Part shown: positions 1 through 9,400 of the stretch, piece by piece
Position numbering within the stretch: position 1 is the stretch's first letter
How the letters are laid out: every line of letters starts with the position of its first letter
Assembly: GCA_029339195.1 (NCBI GenBank)
Contig: JAPTJF010000601.1
Span: 1 to 31,274 of the forward strand
Length of the DNA: 31,274 nt
Direction: 5' to 3'
From: Micractinium sp. NFX-FRZ
Lineage: Eukaryota > Chlorophyta > Trebouxiophyceae > Chlorellales > Chlorellaceae
Position numbers and translations under genes: made by a program
The notes under the pieces: generated by a model
The model's input: the letters and a program-made list of their open reading frames with translations, nothing else
What the model was told of the DNA's origin: nothing
The model's database searches: none

Positions 1-72
<72 letters not shown>
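1..72. repeat. 72-base pure G tract at window edge
   Basis: The window opens with 72 uninterrupted G residues, then ordinary complex sequence from position 73. It has no telomeric periodicity and no coding sense. A homopolymer this long at a sequence edge is most simply a sequencing or assembly artefact, though a real G tract inside the upstream intron of the oxidoreductase gene cannot be excluded. Confidence 0.9.
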
Positions 73-73
<1 letters not shown>

Positions 74-182
74 GGGAACAAGAAAGTGGGGAGACAAGGT
101 GCGTTGATGTGGGGCACAGGCTTTCAATCTCTGTTCTGCTCATACCCTGCACGCCTGCCGCCGTGTGCTGCTTGCAATGCAG

Positions 183-3100
183 GTGTGCGCCGTCACGCAG
201 GGCGGCGCGTTTGCAGACGAGGTGGTGGCGCGGGAGAATCTGGTGGTGAAGCTGGCGCCCACGGCAGATGTGGAGGCTGCCGCAGGTGGGGGGCAGCCTC
301 AGGGGTGCATGGCCTGCCTTAGAGATGCCCACCTGTTGTGGTGGCGTGTGCGATGGGGGACCCGGTGTTTTGAGCGGCTTCTATTCCTCGTGTTGTCCAT
401 GGCTTGCCTGAGCAGCGTTTCCGTGCGCCCACCGCAGGGCTGCCAGTGGCGTACGGCACCGCCTGGCTGGCGCTGAGGGAGCGAGCCAACCTGCGGCCGG
501 GTGAGGGGGCGGGTGGGGGCGGGGTGTGGGGTGCGGATGGATACACCTTGTTGGGGGGCGGATCAGGGCCGTCCAGATGCTCCGCCTGGCGTGTGCTGTG
601 CCTGGCTGGTGCCGGGGGGGGTGCGCCAGCCGCAGGATGGGAGCTGCGTGGGTGGCAGCCTGGCAGGGCCGGTGCCTGCCTCAAACCGGCGGTGGGCAGT
701 GCAGGAGTGCAGGGTGATGAGGAAACAGAGGCAGGGGGATGCGCGGCTTTTGCCGCTCGGCCCTGCTCCTGGCAGTCGTTGTTAGAGGGGACAGCCGATT
801 GAGCCGCCATCACCCCTGCCCTTGAACTCTTCCTCTGCTGCCGCCATGCACCCCCAGCCCAGACCTGTGCTCCCTCGTCTTTCTTCCTCTGCAGGCCAGA
901 CCATCCTGGTGCTCGGCGCGGCTGGCGGCGTGGGCCTGGCGGCGGTGCAGCTGGCCAAGTGCATGGGGGCACGCGTCATCGCGGTGGCGCGGGGCGCCTC
1001 CAAAATGGACGCACTGCGGGAGGTGCGGGGGGCGGGTGTGTGTGGTGGGGGGGACGGGAGGTGGGGGGGGACACTGTTGGGCCTGCTCATTACACGCCCA
1101 CCCTTGCCTCGCCTCAGGACCCTTCTCCTCCACTCCCACCCCTCTTGCCCTGCTGGCACCCAGGCAGGGACAGATTACATGCAGATTTCTTCAACTGCCT
1201 TCTCCTGTTCTCCTGCTGCTGCGCTTCCCACCACCCAATGGCCCGGGGGGCACAGCTGTGTGGATCGGCATCAGTCAGAGCCTGGTCTGCACCCCTCCCG
1301 CCGCCGCTCTGCCCCACCCTCCCCACCCTCCTCACCTGTTTTCTCGCCTCTGACCAAGCAGGGGAGGGGGACTGCGTTTTGGCAAGGTAACCCACCGCCA
1401 CGAGCCCACCCGCGTGCCTCCATGTGTCCCCCGCCCCTCTCTCGCAACCCCGCCGCCTGCTACTTGCTTGCCTTGCAGGGCGGGCAGACGAGTGTATTTA
1501 ACTGCCCGCACCCTTTAGCCTCTCAGTCACCCCGCCCCCCTGTTTCCTACTGATGCTGAGTGCTGTGCAGGCTGGGGCAGACGAGTGCATCGACCTGTCG
1601 CTCCACAAGCCGGAGCAGCTCAAAGGGCTGCTGCGCTACTCGGCACCCCAAGGTGGGCACATGAACCATTGGTGAACTTCATGTTCCATGTCCTCTGTCT
1701 ATGTTGTAAATCTGTCTGGATGGAGGATGCCTCGCAGCTGGAGAAGAGCGTGTGCTCGTGCTGTCCACGCCTTGTTTGTGCCATTGCACGAGTGCCTCTT
1801 GGCAAGGCCAGCCTTGGCCCTGCTCGATGCTCTCCCACCAGCCTCCCAATGCCTCCTGGTGCCTTACCTGCTGTCTGATGCTCTCCGTGCTGCGGGCACG
1901 GACTGCGTGTGTAATCCCGTGGGTGGTTAGCTGCCGACGCCCATGTTTTTGCTGTTCATCCATCCTTCCCTTCTCCCGTCTCCTCCCCTCCCCCACCCCC
2001 AGGCGTGGACTGCGTGTTTGACCCCGTGGGCGGCCCCCTGCTGCTGGAGTCGCTCAAGTGCGTGCGCTGGGGCGCGCACATTCTCATCATCGGATTTGCC
2101 AGCGGTAAGCTTGGCTGTTCACGCTTTGCAGTCAAGTGGTGAATGCATTGGCTAGTGCGGCACGGCTGTTGGAGGGTTGCTGCCGGCGGGCTCTGCTACC
2201 TGCCGCGCACTGCCTGCCAGCCCGCCTGCCCGGACCGTGCCAATTCAGTGGTCCACTTGTGAGCCTGCCCAGCCGCCAGTGCGCTCTCCCACCTGCCCAA
2301 GTGTTGCTGCTATATCCGACTTAGGCCCGCTGTGTGGCCCCGCGTTCCCACCGTGCCCCACCCTGCTTCCCATGCGCCATTAGCCCCGTGTGCCCACCCC
2401 GCTCTGCCCTGCCTCGCTGCTGCCTGCCCCCTCGGCCAACCCCGCCCGCCCCCTCGGCCCACCCTGCTCCCCCCCGACCCGCCCTGCCCATGTGCAGGTC
2501 AGATCCCCAAAATCCCAGCCAACATAGCCCTGGTGCGCATATACAGCCACAAGCAACACACAGCCCAGCCACACAGCCCAGTCCGCGCATGAGGCTGCAA
2601 ATGCCTTCGATCTCGCGCCCCACTGGGTCGCTTGTGCGCAGGCAGCGCGCACCGCCAGCAAGTGACTGCTGTACTGCCTGTACTGCTGCCTCTGCCTTGC
2701 CCACCGCAGGTGAAGAACCTGACGGTGCACGGCATCTACTGGGGGTCCTACCAGTTCAAGGACGCACGGACATTCAGGTGTGGGGTGCAGGCAGGCAGCT
2801 TGTGTCTTTCTCACGCTGCAATATGACTTTGAGATCCACGTCACACCCCTGGCAATGTGGGGCGCCTACTGGCACCAATGGGCCGGTGCAGGGTGGCATC
2901 CTGGGAAACGGCGGCACTTCAGGGAGGCGTCCGCCCCCCTTGCAGTGAACGCACGGACGCTTGTTGTGTGTTTGATTGTTTGTCGAACGGTTGGCACAGC
3001 ATGGGGAGACGGCCCGCCACCCCCCGGCTCCCCCCAACCTGTGCACTCGTCAGCCAAGATGGCACCGGCCATTCTTGTGCGTGTGTTCGTGAAACACTGC

Positions 3101-3552
3101 AGGAAGAGCCTGGACGAGGTGGCCCGTCATTCCTATGGCACCCCATGCACTTGTAAGCTACGATGGCCTCGTTTTTTTGTGTGTGTGTGTGTGTTTCGTC
3201 GCTGCAGGAAGAGCCTGGACGAGGTGGCCCGCCTGTACGACAGCGGCTCCATCGCCATCAGCGTCAGCCACCGCCTCAGCCTGGCACAGGCAAGTTCACA
3301 CGTCAGTTTGTTGACAAAGCCACCATTAACGTGTGTGTTTAGGTGCAGTTGCCGTCAGCCTGAGCTGTTGCCTCGGTCTACTCCAGTTTGCCCAGGCAGC
3401 ACCTGGAGTGTTGTGGCCTTGGGAGGGTGGCCGCATCCGTTTGTGCTGCCTAGTGCCCAGCGCCGCCGAGTGCTGCCCTGAGCAGCCTGTTTCTTTGACC
3501 CACCTCCCGTGGGCCGGGCTGCTGGACTTGCTTCTGCTGCATTGGGGTGGCA

Positions 3553-3605
<53 letters not shown>

Positions 3606-4172
3606 CGGTGGAGGCGCCCGAAGCCTGCAGCATAATGCTTCTCAGCTCCCACCGCTGATTATATGGTACGCGTGCTGCCTGCCGCCGGCATTTGCAGGCC
3701 CCGGAGGCCTTTGCAATCATGATGAACCGTCAGGTGGGTGCGGGCCTGCTGCTGCTGGTTTTGCTGCTGCTGCTGCTGCTGTTAAATTAGTTTGGCCTTA
3801 GGAGGGAGGAATGGGGACAGCCACGCAAGGAGTTTGTGCCGTGGGGCCTTCCTGGACGTGAATCGCCCCCGCGCTGTGTGCTGTTGAGCCGCTGCTCCCG
3901 TGTGCTCAGCCCTGGCAGAGCTCTGTTCAGTCTAGCACAAATCTCATGTTAGGGTTGTCAGGTGAGCAGCTGTGACCTGCCCCCCTCCACCCCATCCTCC
4001 CCACCCTCCCCGTGCCCCGCCTCTCTGCCTGCCCCGCCTCACCTCTCCCCACCCTCCCCGTGCCCCGCCTCTCGGCCTGCCGCCCCGCGTCACTTCTGCC
4101 CCATGCCCCCTCTCTGCCTGCCAGGTCATCGGGAAGATTTTGCTGCTGCCCCAGCCACGCTCCATGCTGTGA
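183..4172 (+). CDS. NAD(P)H:quinone oxidoreductase-like protein (MDR family), 5' end missing
   Basis: Medium-chain dehydrogenase/reductase of the quinone oxidoreductase branch, expected to pass electrons from NADPH to quinones or enones without zinc. Exons: 183-285, 438-500, 895-1022, 1571-1652, 2003-2104, 2498-2532, 2710-2777, 3208-3289, 3698-3733, 4125-4172. All phases agree and give 248 visible residues. The first exon joins the second as AAAGLPVAYGTAWLAL, the classic entry to the Rossmann domain. Exon 3 carries the nucleotide-binding loop GAAGGVG followed by LAAVQLAK. Exon 5 has GVDCVFDPVGG and IIGFASG, exon 6 IPKIPANIALVKN, and the end is VIGKILLLP, as in family members. About 60-80 N-terminal residues lie upstream, outside or in unresolved sequence. 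Intron 8 (3290-3697) has a GC donor, CAG|GCAAGT. Three introns hold partial copies of the next exon. The gene is convergent with the gene ending at 4710. Confidence 0.9.
1474..1497 (+). repeat. Partial copy of oxidoreductase exon 4 start inside intron 3
   Basis: Matches 1566-1590 (acceptor plus first bases of exon 4) in 21 of 25 aligned columns with one gap; the core CAGACGAGTG is identical. The copy keeps a CAG acceptor, but the one-base gap shifts the frame and leads to TGA near 1551, so using it would truncate the protein. Confidence 0.6.
1900..1926 (+). repeat. Partial copy of oxidoreductase exon 5 start inside intron 4
   Basis: Matches 2007-2033 in exon 5 (the VDCVFDPVGG segment) at 23 of 27 positions without gaps, offset 107 bases. 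The AG acceptor is not preserved in the copy (CGG in place of CAG), and a TAG follows at once, so it is a decayed, unspliced duplicate. Confidence 0.7.
3097..3126 (+). repeat. Perfect copy of oxidoreductase exon 8 start inside intron 7
   Basis: Thirty bases are identical to 3202-3231, covering CTGCAG and the first 24 bases of exon 8 (KSLDEVAR). The offset is 105 bases. The flanking T/G-rich intron end is also loosely repeated, so the duplicated unit spans the 3' splice site. The copy keeps its acceptor and is followed by a GTAAGC donor-like site near 3152; including it as an extra exon would shift the frame of exon 8. Confidence 0.85.
3554..3603 (+). repeat. (CTG) microsatellite in oxidoreductase intron 8
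   Basis: About sixteen perfect CTG units inside the GC-AG intron 3290-3697. A shorter interrupted CTG run follows at about 3749-3782 in the next intron. Both are non-coding under the exon model used here and are probably length-polymorphic. Confidence 0.9.
4001..4124 (+). repeat. 48-bp pyrimidine-rich minisatellite ending at the last acceptor of the oxidoreductase gene
   Basis: Two near-identical 48-bp units begin at 4001 and 4049 (CCACCCTCCCCGTGCCCC...). A third partial unit, with the shared string CTCTCTGCCTGCC, forms the polypyrimidine tract and acceptor of the last exon at 4125. The functional acceptor therefore lies in one copy of a tandemly repeated intron end. Confidence 0.75.
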
Positions 4173-4709
4173 CCACAGCATGCACAGCACACCGCCCAGC
4201 TGGCACTTGGCCAGCACTGGTGGCTCTGACCTTGAAACAGAGCAAGCGGAACTGGCTCAAATTCCCTCTGCTGATCGCTATCTGGCGCCTTACCTTACCA
4301 TGCACAGCATGCCCGCCACCACAGTGCAGCGGCACATGCCGGCCAAGCAGCAGCATTTCGGGGACCTTTCATTGAGGGCGAAGCCTTGACAGCAGTGCGT
4401 TGAGTGTTACCATATACCGGTACCGGCCTTTTGTTCGAGTGTGAAAGCATTACGAAAGCATGACGAGAGCGGGCAAGAGAGAGCTGTGAGTGGGCAGCGT
4501 CAAGCGAATGCATGGTATGGAGAGAGGGGTAGCCGGGAGGGGGTAGCAGGGTCAGAGGGAGCGGCGGGTCAGTCAATGTGGGGCGTCGGCAGTTCATGAA
4601 GCAAATGCACGGTCAAGAGTGGTGTACGAGGGGAAAATGTACTGGGGAACGGCAAGAGGGTACGAGGCACAAAGAAAGGACTGCTGTCCCCCGGTCTGCT
4701 AGCCAGCCG
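4173..4709. other. Convergent intergenic region
   Basis: Spacer between the oxidoreductase stop (4172, +) and the stop of the orphan protein gene (4710, -). It must hold both 3' untranslated regions. I see no TGTAA signal on either strand that could be assigned with confidence, no RNA gene and no convincing reading frame. Confidence 0.5.
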
Positions 4710-6037
4710 CTAGCACGTGCCAACCTGGCTGTGATTCAGGCTGGGCACATGGGTACGTGCCCGCAGCATGCAGGCGGGTGCTAGCAAGTCCCCCCTGGCA
4801 GTCAGCATCCAGAGGGAGCGGGAGCCAGGGCTGCTTACCGAACGTACACTCGCACAGCACTGCGAGCCGCTGCCTCCCACTTGCCAGCTTCGGCAGCGTC
4901 GGCACCCGCCCCTGCCGCGCCGCTGCCCTCGCCCGCGCTGCCGCCGTTTTGCTGGTCCTCTTCTTTCTTCACCGCAGGTGCCTGCTCGCCTTCCACTTCC
5001 ACCGCCGCTGCTGGCTGCTGCTCGCCCTCCGCCTTCACTTGCCACTGCCCTCCCTCCTCCTTCACGCCTGCTGCTGCCGCCTGCCCGCCCTTCTGCTGCT
5101 GCTGCGGCGCCGCAGCTGGAAACTCCAGGCTGTGCTTGTCGGCTGCAACAAACACCACCGTGACGGCATCGCTGCTGCAGGAGATGCCGTCGTCTCGGAA
5201 CGCACGGCTGACGGCTGCCGCCAGGCTGGCGCGGCTGGACAGCGCATCAGACGCCAACCAGGCGCCATGCTGCAGCCCGGCGTAAAAGCACTTGACGTGG
5301 GTGCGTGGCCCGCTGCCTGCGGCCGCCGCCGCTGCTGCTGCTGCTGCCTTGCTGCGCGCTTCGTCAGCTGCTGCCACGTGCTGTGGGCGGCGCCCCATGC
5401 GGCCGCCACGCGGCACCTTGCGCCCGCTGCCGCCGCCCTCGCCGCCCCGCTGCCGCTTGCGCTTGCTGCCAGAGTCGTTGTCTGCAAGGTGTGCAGAGGG
5501 AAAGGTGTGTAATTATGCCGGGTTCAGGACAGCGGTGCAATAGGCACGAAAGCGGCAGGCGGGCCAAGGGGTGTGCAGGTGAGGGGTTGGGTTGAGTAGC
5601 AAGTTGGGCAGCAGGTGCAGTCCACCCCAAGCTGCACTTGCAGGACCTGGGGTCAACTCCACACACAGTCGTGGGCACACAGTCCGTGGGCAGGCCCCCC
5701 AATGTGCCCAGACAGGGACACACGAGCAGCAGCATAGTGCAGGCGCTCAGCCCGTCCAAGCACACTCACCGCTGGGAGCGCTGCCGCCGCCGCCGCTGCC
5801 GCCGCCCCGCCGCTTCTTCTGCTGGCTGCCCCGCTCGTCCGCATCCTCGCTCCCCGAGCTGCTCTCCTCCGTTTCCTGCTTGTGGTGCTTCTTGGAGAGC
5901 GTTTTCAGGGCCGCGGTGGCCGCCTGCGTGCGCCCCGGCTGGTTGCGCTGCCGCCGGGGAACTGCGTTCAGTTCGCGGTGCAGCCGCAGCGCCAGCTCAA
6001 GGTCTGGATCGTCTACAGCGTGCGCAGGGGCGCTCAT
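4710..6037 (-). CDS. Unrecognised basic, low-complexity, probably nuclear protein
   Basis: Not recognised. Minus-strand exons: 6037-5770, 5481-4839, 4794-4710; phases close to give 331 residues. The N-terminus has DPDLELALRLHRELN, then a lysine- and serine-rich stretch with HHKQETEESSSGSED and clusters KKRR and KRKRQR that look like nuclear localisation signals. The centre (roughly residues 150-200) is the only globular-looking part, with HVKCFYAGLQHG, SLAAAVSRAFRDDG and VTVVFVAADKHSLEF. This strand-helix-strand pattern faintly recalls a PB1/Aux-IAA-type fold, but that is speculation. The rest is Ala, Gln and Glu rich. The last intron (4795-4838) is only 44 bases; if it is retained, a stop follows within one codon or so (at 4835). 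The gene is head-to-head with the IPI1-like gene, 435 bases apart. Confidence 0.7.
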
Positions 6038-6472
6038 GGCGCGCAGTGATCGCGATTGTTTTCTGACCGTGGGCTGCAGTGCGCAGTAAATTGATAAGGG
6101 TGTTATTCTAGGGGTTGCGGGGTGTGTGCGAAAGGTGCAAAGCAGGTCGCTTGCCGAACTTTCGCCAGCGGCAAGAAGAAGAAGGTTGCATTATGCCGAC
6201 CGTCATTTCGGCCGCGTCTTCGTCTGCATCTGCACTTACGGCACTGGACGCGACGTTTGCAGCGGTGCCAATCCACAGGGGCGCACATGCATGTGGCCTA
6301 GCAATTGAGACGCACCCTCTGAGCCCTCCCGCCCGGCCAGCGCCCCCAACACCCCTTCTTAGTATCGGCAGCAAGTCAGTGAAGCCGTTAGGCGGCACGC
6401 CTACCGCGCCGCCACAGCCCAGCGGCAGCACCCGCCCGCCGCCGCCGCTCATATTCCGCCGCCGCCGCCGCC
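6038..6472. promoter_or_regulatory. Divergent promoter region between orphan nuclear protein and IPI1-like gene
   Basis: The 435 bases separate two start codons that face away from each other, so both promoters and both 5' leaders must fit here. No TATA box is evident. The IPI1 start at 6473 is preceded by a CCG-rich tract ending GCCGCCGCCATGG, a strong eukaryotic initiation context. This is inferred from gene layout, not from recognised motifs. Confidence 0.55.
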
Positions 6473-9400
6473 ATGGGCAAGCCGGGGCGCGGCAAGAAGA
6501 AGAATGCGGGGGTGGGTGTGGACTTCAAGAAGGTGAAGCACAGGGTGGGTAAGAAGCTGCCACGGGCGCAGAATGCGACAGACACCAGCTTCAAGTCGCG
6601 CACCATCAGCCTGGCTGAGCAGTCGGTGGCGACCGACAAAGAAGGCCAGGCGGTGACGGGGCGCAACCTCACACTCAAGGCAAGTGGCATGCTGTTTTTG
6701 ATGAGCTATGGTGTGCCTGCTGCAATGCTCTGCCCTGCTGCAGTGTGGGCTGTGCTGCGCTGTGCTGTGGACTTGTGCCATGCCGTGCCGTGCTGTGCCG
6801 TGCAGTCGAGCTGTGTTGCTCTCGCCTCACACTTGCCGCGCTGCGGCGCACGAGGCGGTAGCGGTGCGGGGGCCAGCATCTGACAGTCGGTGCTGCCACA
6901 ATCAACCGCTTGCGCTGCCTGCGCCTTGTGTCTACTTCTAAAGAAATGCACATTGAGCAAGAGAGGTATCCACCCTTTCCCGCCCTGCAGGACGTGCTGG
7001 GGCAGTGTGCACACTACAGCGAGCGTGTGCGCAAGGACGCGCTCCAGGGACTGGCGGAGCTGCTGGCGGGCCACCCAGGTGGGTGCTGCTTCAAGATGTT
7101 AGGCCAGACAAACTAGATTCTTAGATTAGGCTAATAGTAAGGTCGGGCTTGCGCTGCCCTGCCCTGGCCTTGGGAGCTGTGTCAGGGCAGCTCAGGCAGG
7201 GTGCAATTCGGGGCCCGGGAGCGCTGATTGCGGGCCACCCCGGTGTGTGCGTGGGAGGCGCGGTTGGGGCCCTGGATTTAGGGCCCTTGGGCAGTGCAAA
7301 GGCAGGGCAGGGCAGGGGGCCTGCGTAAGGGACAACGTCACTGAAGAGACAACGGGTCGAGAGCGCTTGGCAGCCAGGCCCACACGCTGCATGTCCCTCC
7401 CTTCCCTGCCGCCCCCGCCACCCCCTGCAGACGAGCTGCGGCGGCACACCACTTTGGTGATGGAGACCGCTGCGCAGCGCATCACAGATGGCGACCAAAG
7501 CGTGCGCGCCGCGCTGTGCGAGCTGCTGTCGGCCACGCTGCTGCCCGCGCTGGGCGGCCAGGCGCTGGCGCCCTTTGTGCCGCTGCTCATGGCGCACGTG
7601 TGCGCGGCCATGACGCACCTGTCTGAGCCCATACGGTGGGTGCCGGGCTGAGGCTGGGGTGCTTGGGTGGGCATGGCTGGGTGGGCAGGGCAGGGCGGGG
7701 CAGGGCAGCCAGGGCGTTCAGGCAGGCGGGAGGGGCAGCTGTTGGTCCCTCCGCGTCGCCAGTATCCCGCCCCTAGCAACCCTGCAACCCTTGCACCAGC
7801 CCTTCTGGGCGCACACTCGATGGATACTCGACCCGCTACGACGCGCCCGCCATTTTCAGCCCATTCCCAGTCTCTGCACCCGAACACATGCACCTCCCCG
7901 CTGCTGCCGCTGCAGGGCGGACGCCCTCGGCTTCCTCGAGCTGCTCATTCTCAACATTCAAACTTAGCATCTAATGAGCACCTCCCCATTTTTGCCCCTG
8001 CTGCCGCCTGCAGCGCGGACGCCCTCGGCTTCCTGGAGCTGCTCATGGGCGCCCGTCCCGACGTCGTGGCATCTGGCTTCCTCACGCCCGTGCTGCAGCA
8101 CTTTTCCGACCTGCTCTCCAAGGGTAACCGGGGGAGGTCCATCAAGGCGGGCTCCCTGGCCAGCCTGCACGGCGTGGCGCTCGCCTTGGAGCGATTCCTC
8201 TCCAAGGCGACGGCTGCCCTGGCGGCGGCGGGCGGCAGCGGCGCCACGGCAGCAGGTGAAGGAGATGCGCAGCAGGCGGCGGTGGGCGGCGCGGCGGCGG
8301 GGGTGCTGCTGTGGCGGCGCTGCCAGTGGCCCCCTGCTGCCGGCGCCGGCGGCGGCGGGCAGCCTCCGCTGGTGGCGGCGGCCGCCGAGGGCAGCGGGGC
8401 GGCGACGTCGGCAGGAGGAGGGGAGGCAGCACGGTCGCAAGCAGATGTGGAGGGGGCTGCAGCAGCAGCAGCTTTGCTGGGGCACCTGCTTGACTGCTGG
8501 AGCGAGGCGGGGCCCAGCCAGCTGGCGGAAGCTCCGGAGCTGGTGGCGGGGCAGTGCCTCACCGCTCTCCTCAGGTGTGGCTGGGCGGTCTCAGCGGCCT
8601 CAGCTCCTGCCTCTCCTGCGCTGCGTCGCCTCCTTGCCAGCATACCAGGACGGTTCTCTAGGTGCCAGCTGCAGCGGCACCGTCCCTCGCAATGCGAGAG
8701 CCCGGCGCTGGCAGATGCCTGCCACCTCCCCAGCCCCTGCTTTGCTGGCACCGCACCCCATCCCTCCCTGATCATCTATGCATGTCCCAACCTCCAAGCC
8801 TGCCCTCCGCCCCCGCAGATCCTGCGACCTGCTGCTGGGCCACTGGGGCGCTGAGCTGGCGGGCAGCACGCAGGACAGGGCCAGCCTGGCGGCGGCGCTC
8901 CTCAAAAAGGTGTCCCCCCACTTCCCGCTGCACCGCCCCGCTGTCAAGCTGGCTGCCCCGGTATCCGACCAGCTGGTGCAGCTAAACGTGGCGGCAGCGC
9001 AGCTTCTGGCCCGCTTCCTCCAAGAGCAGCAGGCAGCGGCAGCAGCAGCTGCGGCGGCTGCGGCAAGCGGCAACGGGCACAGCATGGGCAGCAGCGGCGG
9101 CGCCCGGGAGCAGCCGTGGGTGGAGCGGCTGCTAGATTGGTTTGCCGGCGTGATGGCAGAGGGCAGCGCGCTGCCGGCATCCGACGAAACCATGTTTGCA
9201 GAGGCACCCCAGGCAGCGGCGGCAGGCGGCAGCGGCGGGAAGCGCCGGCGTGGCGGCGGCAGTGGCAGCAGCGATGCCCTGCCAGGGTCAGTGTATCAGT
9301 CGGCGTTGGACGGCAGCCTGCTTGTGCTGCCCCTGCTGGCGCTGCCACGCCGGCAGCAGCTGTTGGGCGCCGCCTGGCAGCTGTGGCAGCGCTGCTCCGC

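Noticed and set aside
1..72. Telomere at the left end
   Set aside because: A pure G run lacks the T/A spacing of any known telomere unit.
2941..2957. Possible copy of oxidoreductase exon 7 end (shared ACGCACGGAC)
   Set aside because: Only ten contiguous bases agree with 2763-2772 and the flanks do not align, so I did not count it among the duplications.
4835..5416. Single-exon minus-strand protein starting at the internal ATG 5416
   Set aside because: The frame continues upstream to a good acceptor at 5482 and joins an upstream exon in phase, so it is an internal part of the 331-residue gene.
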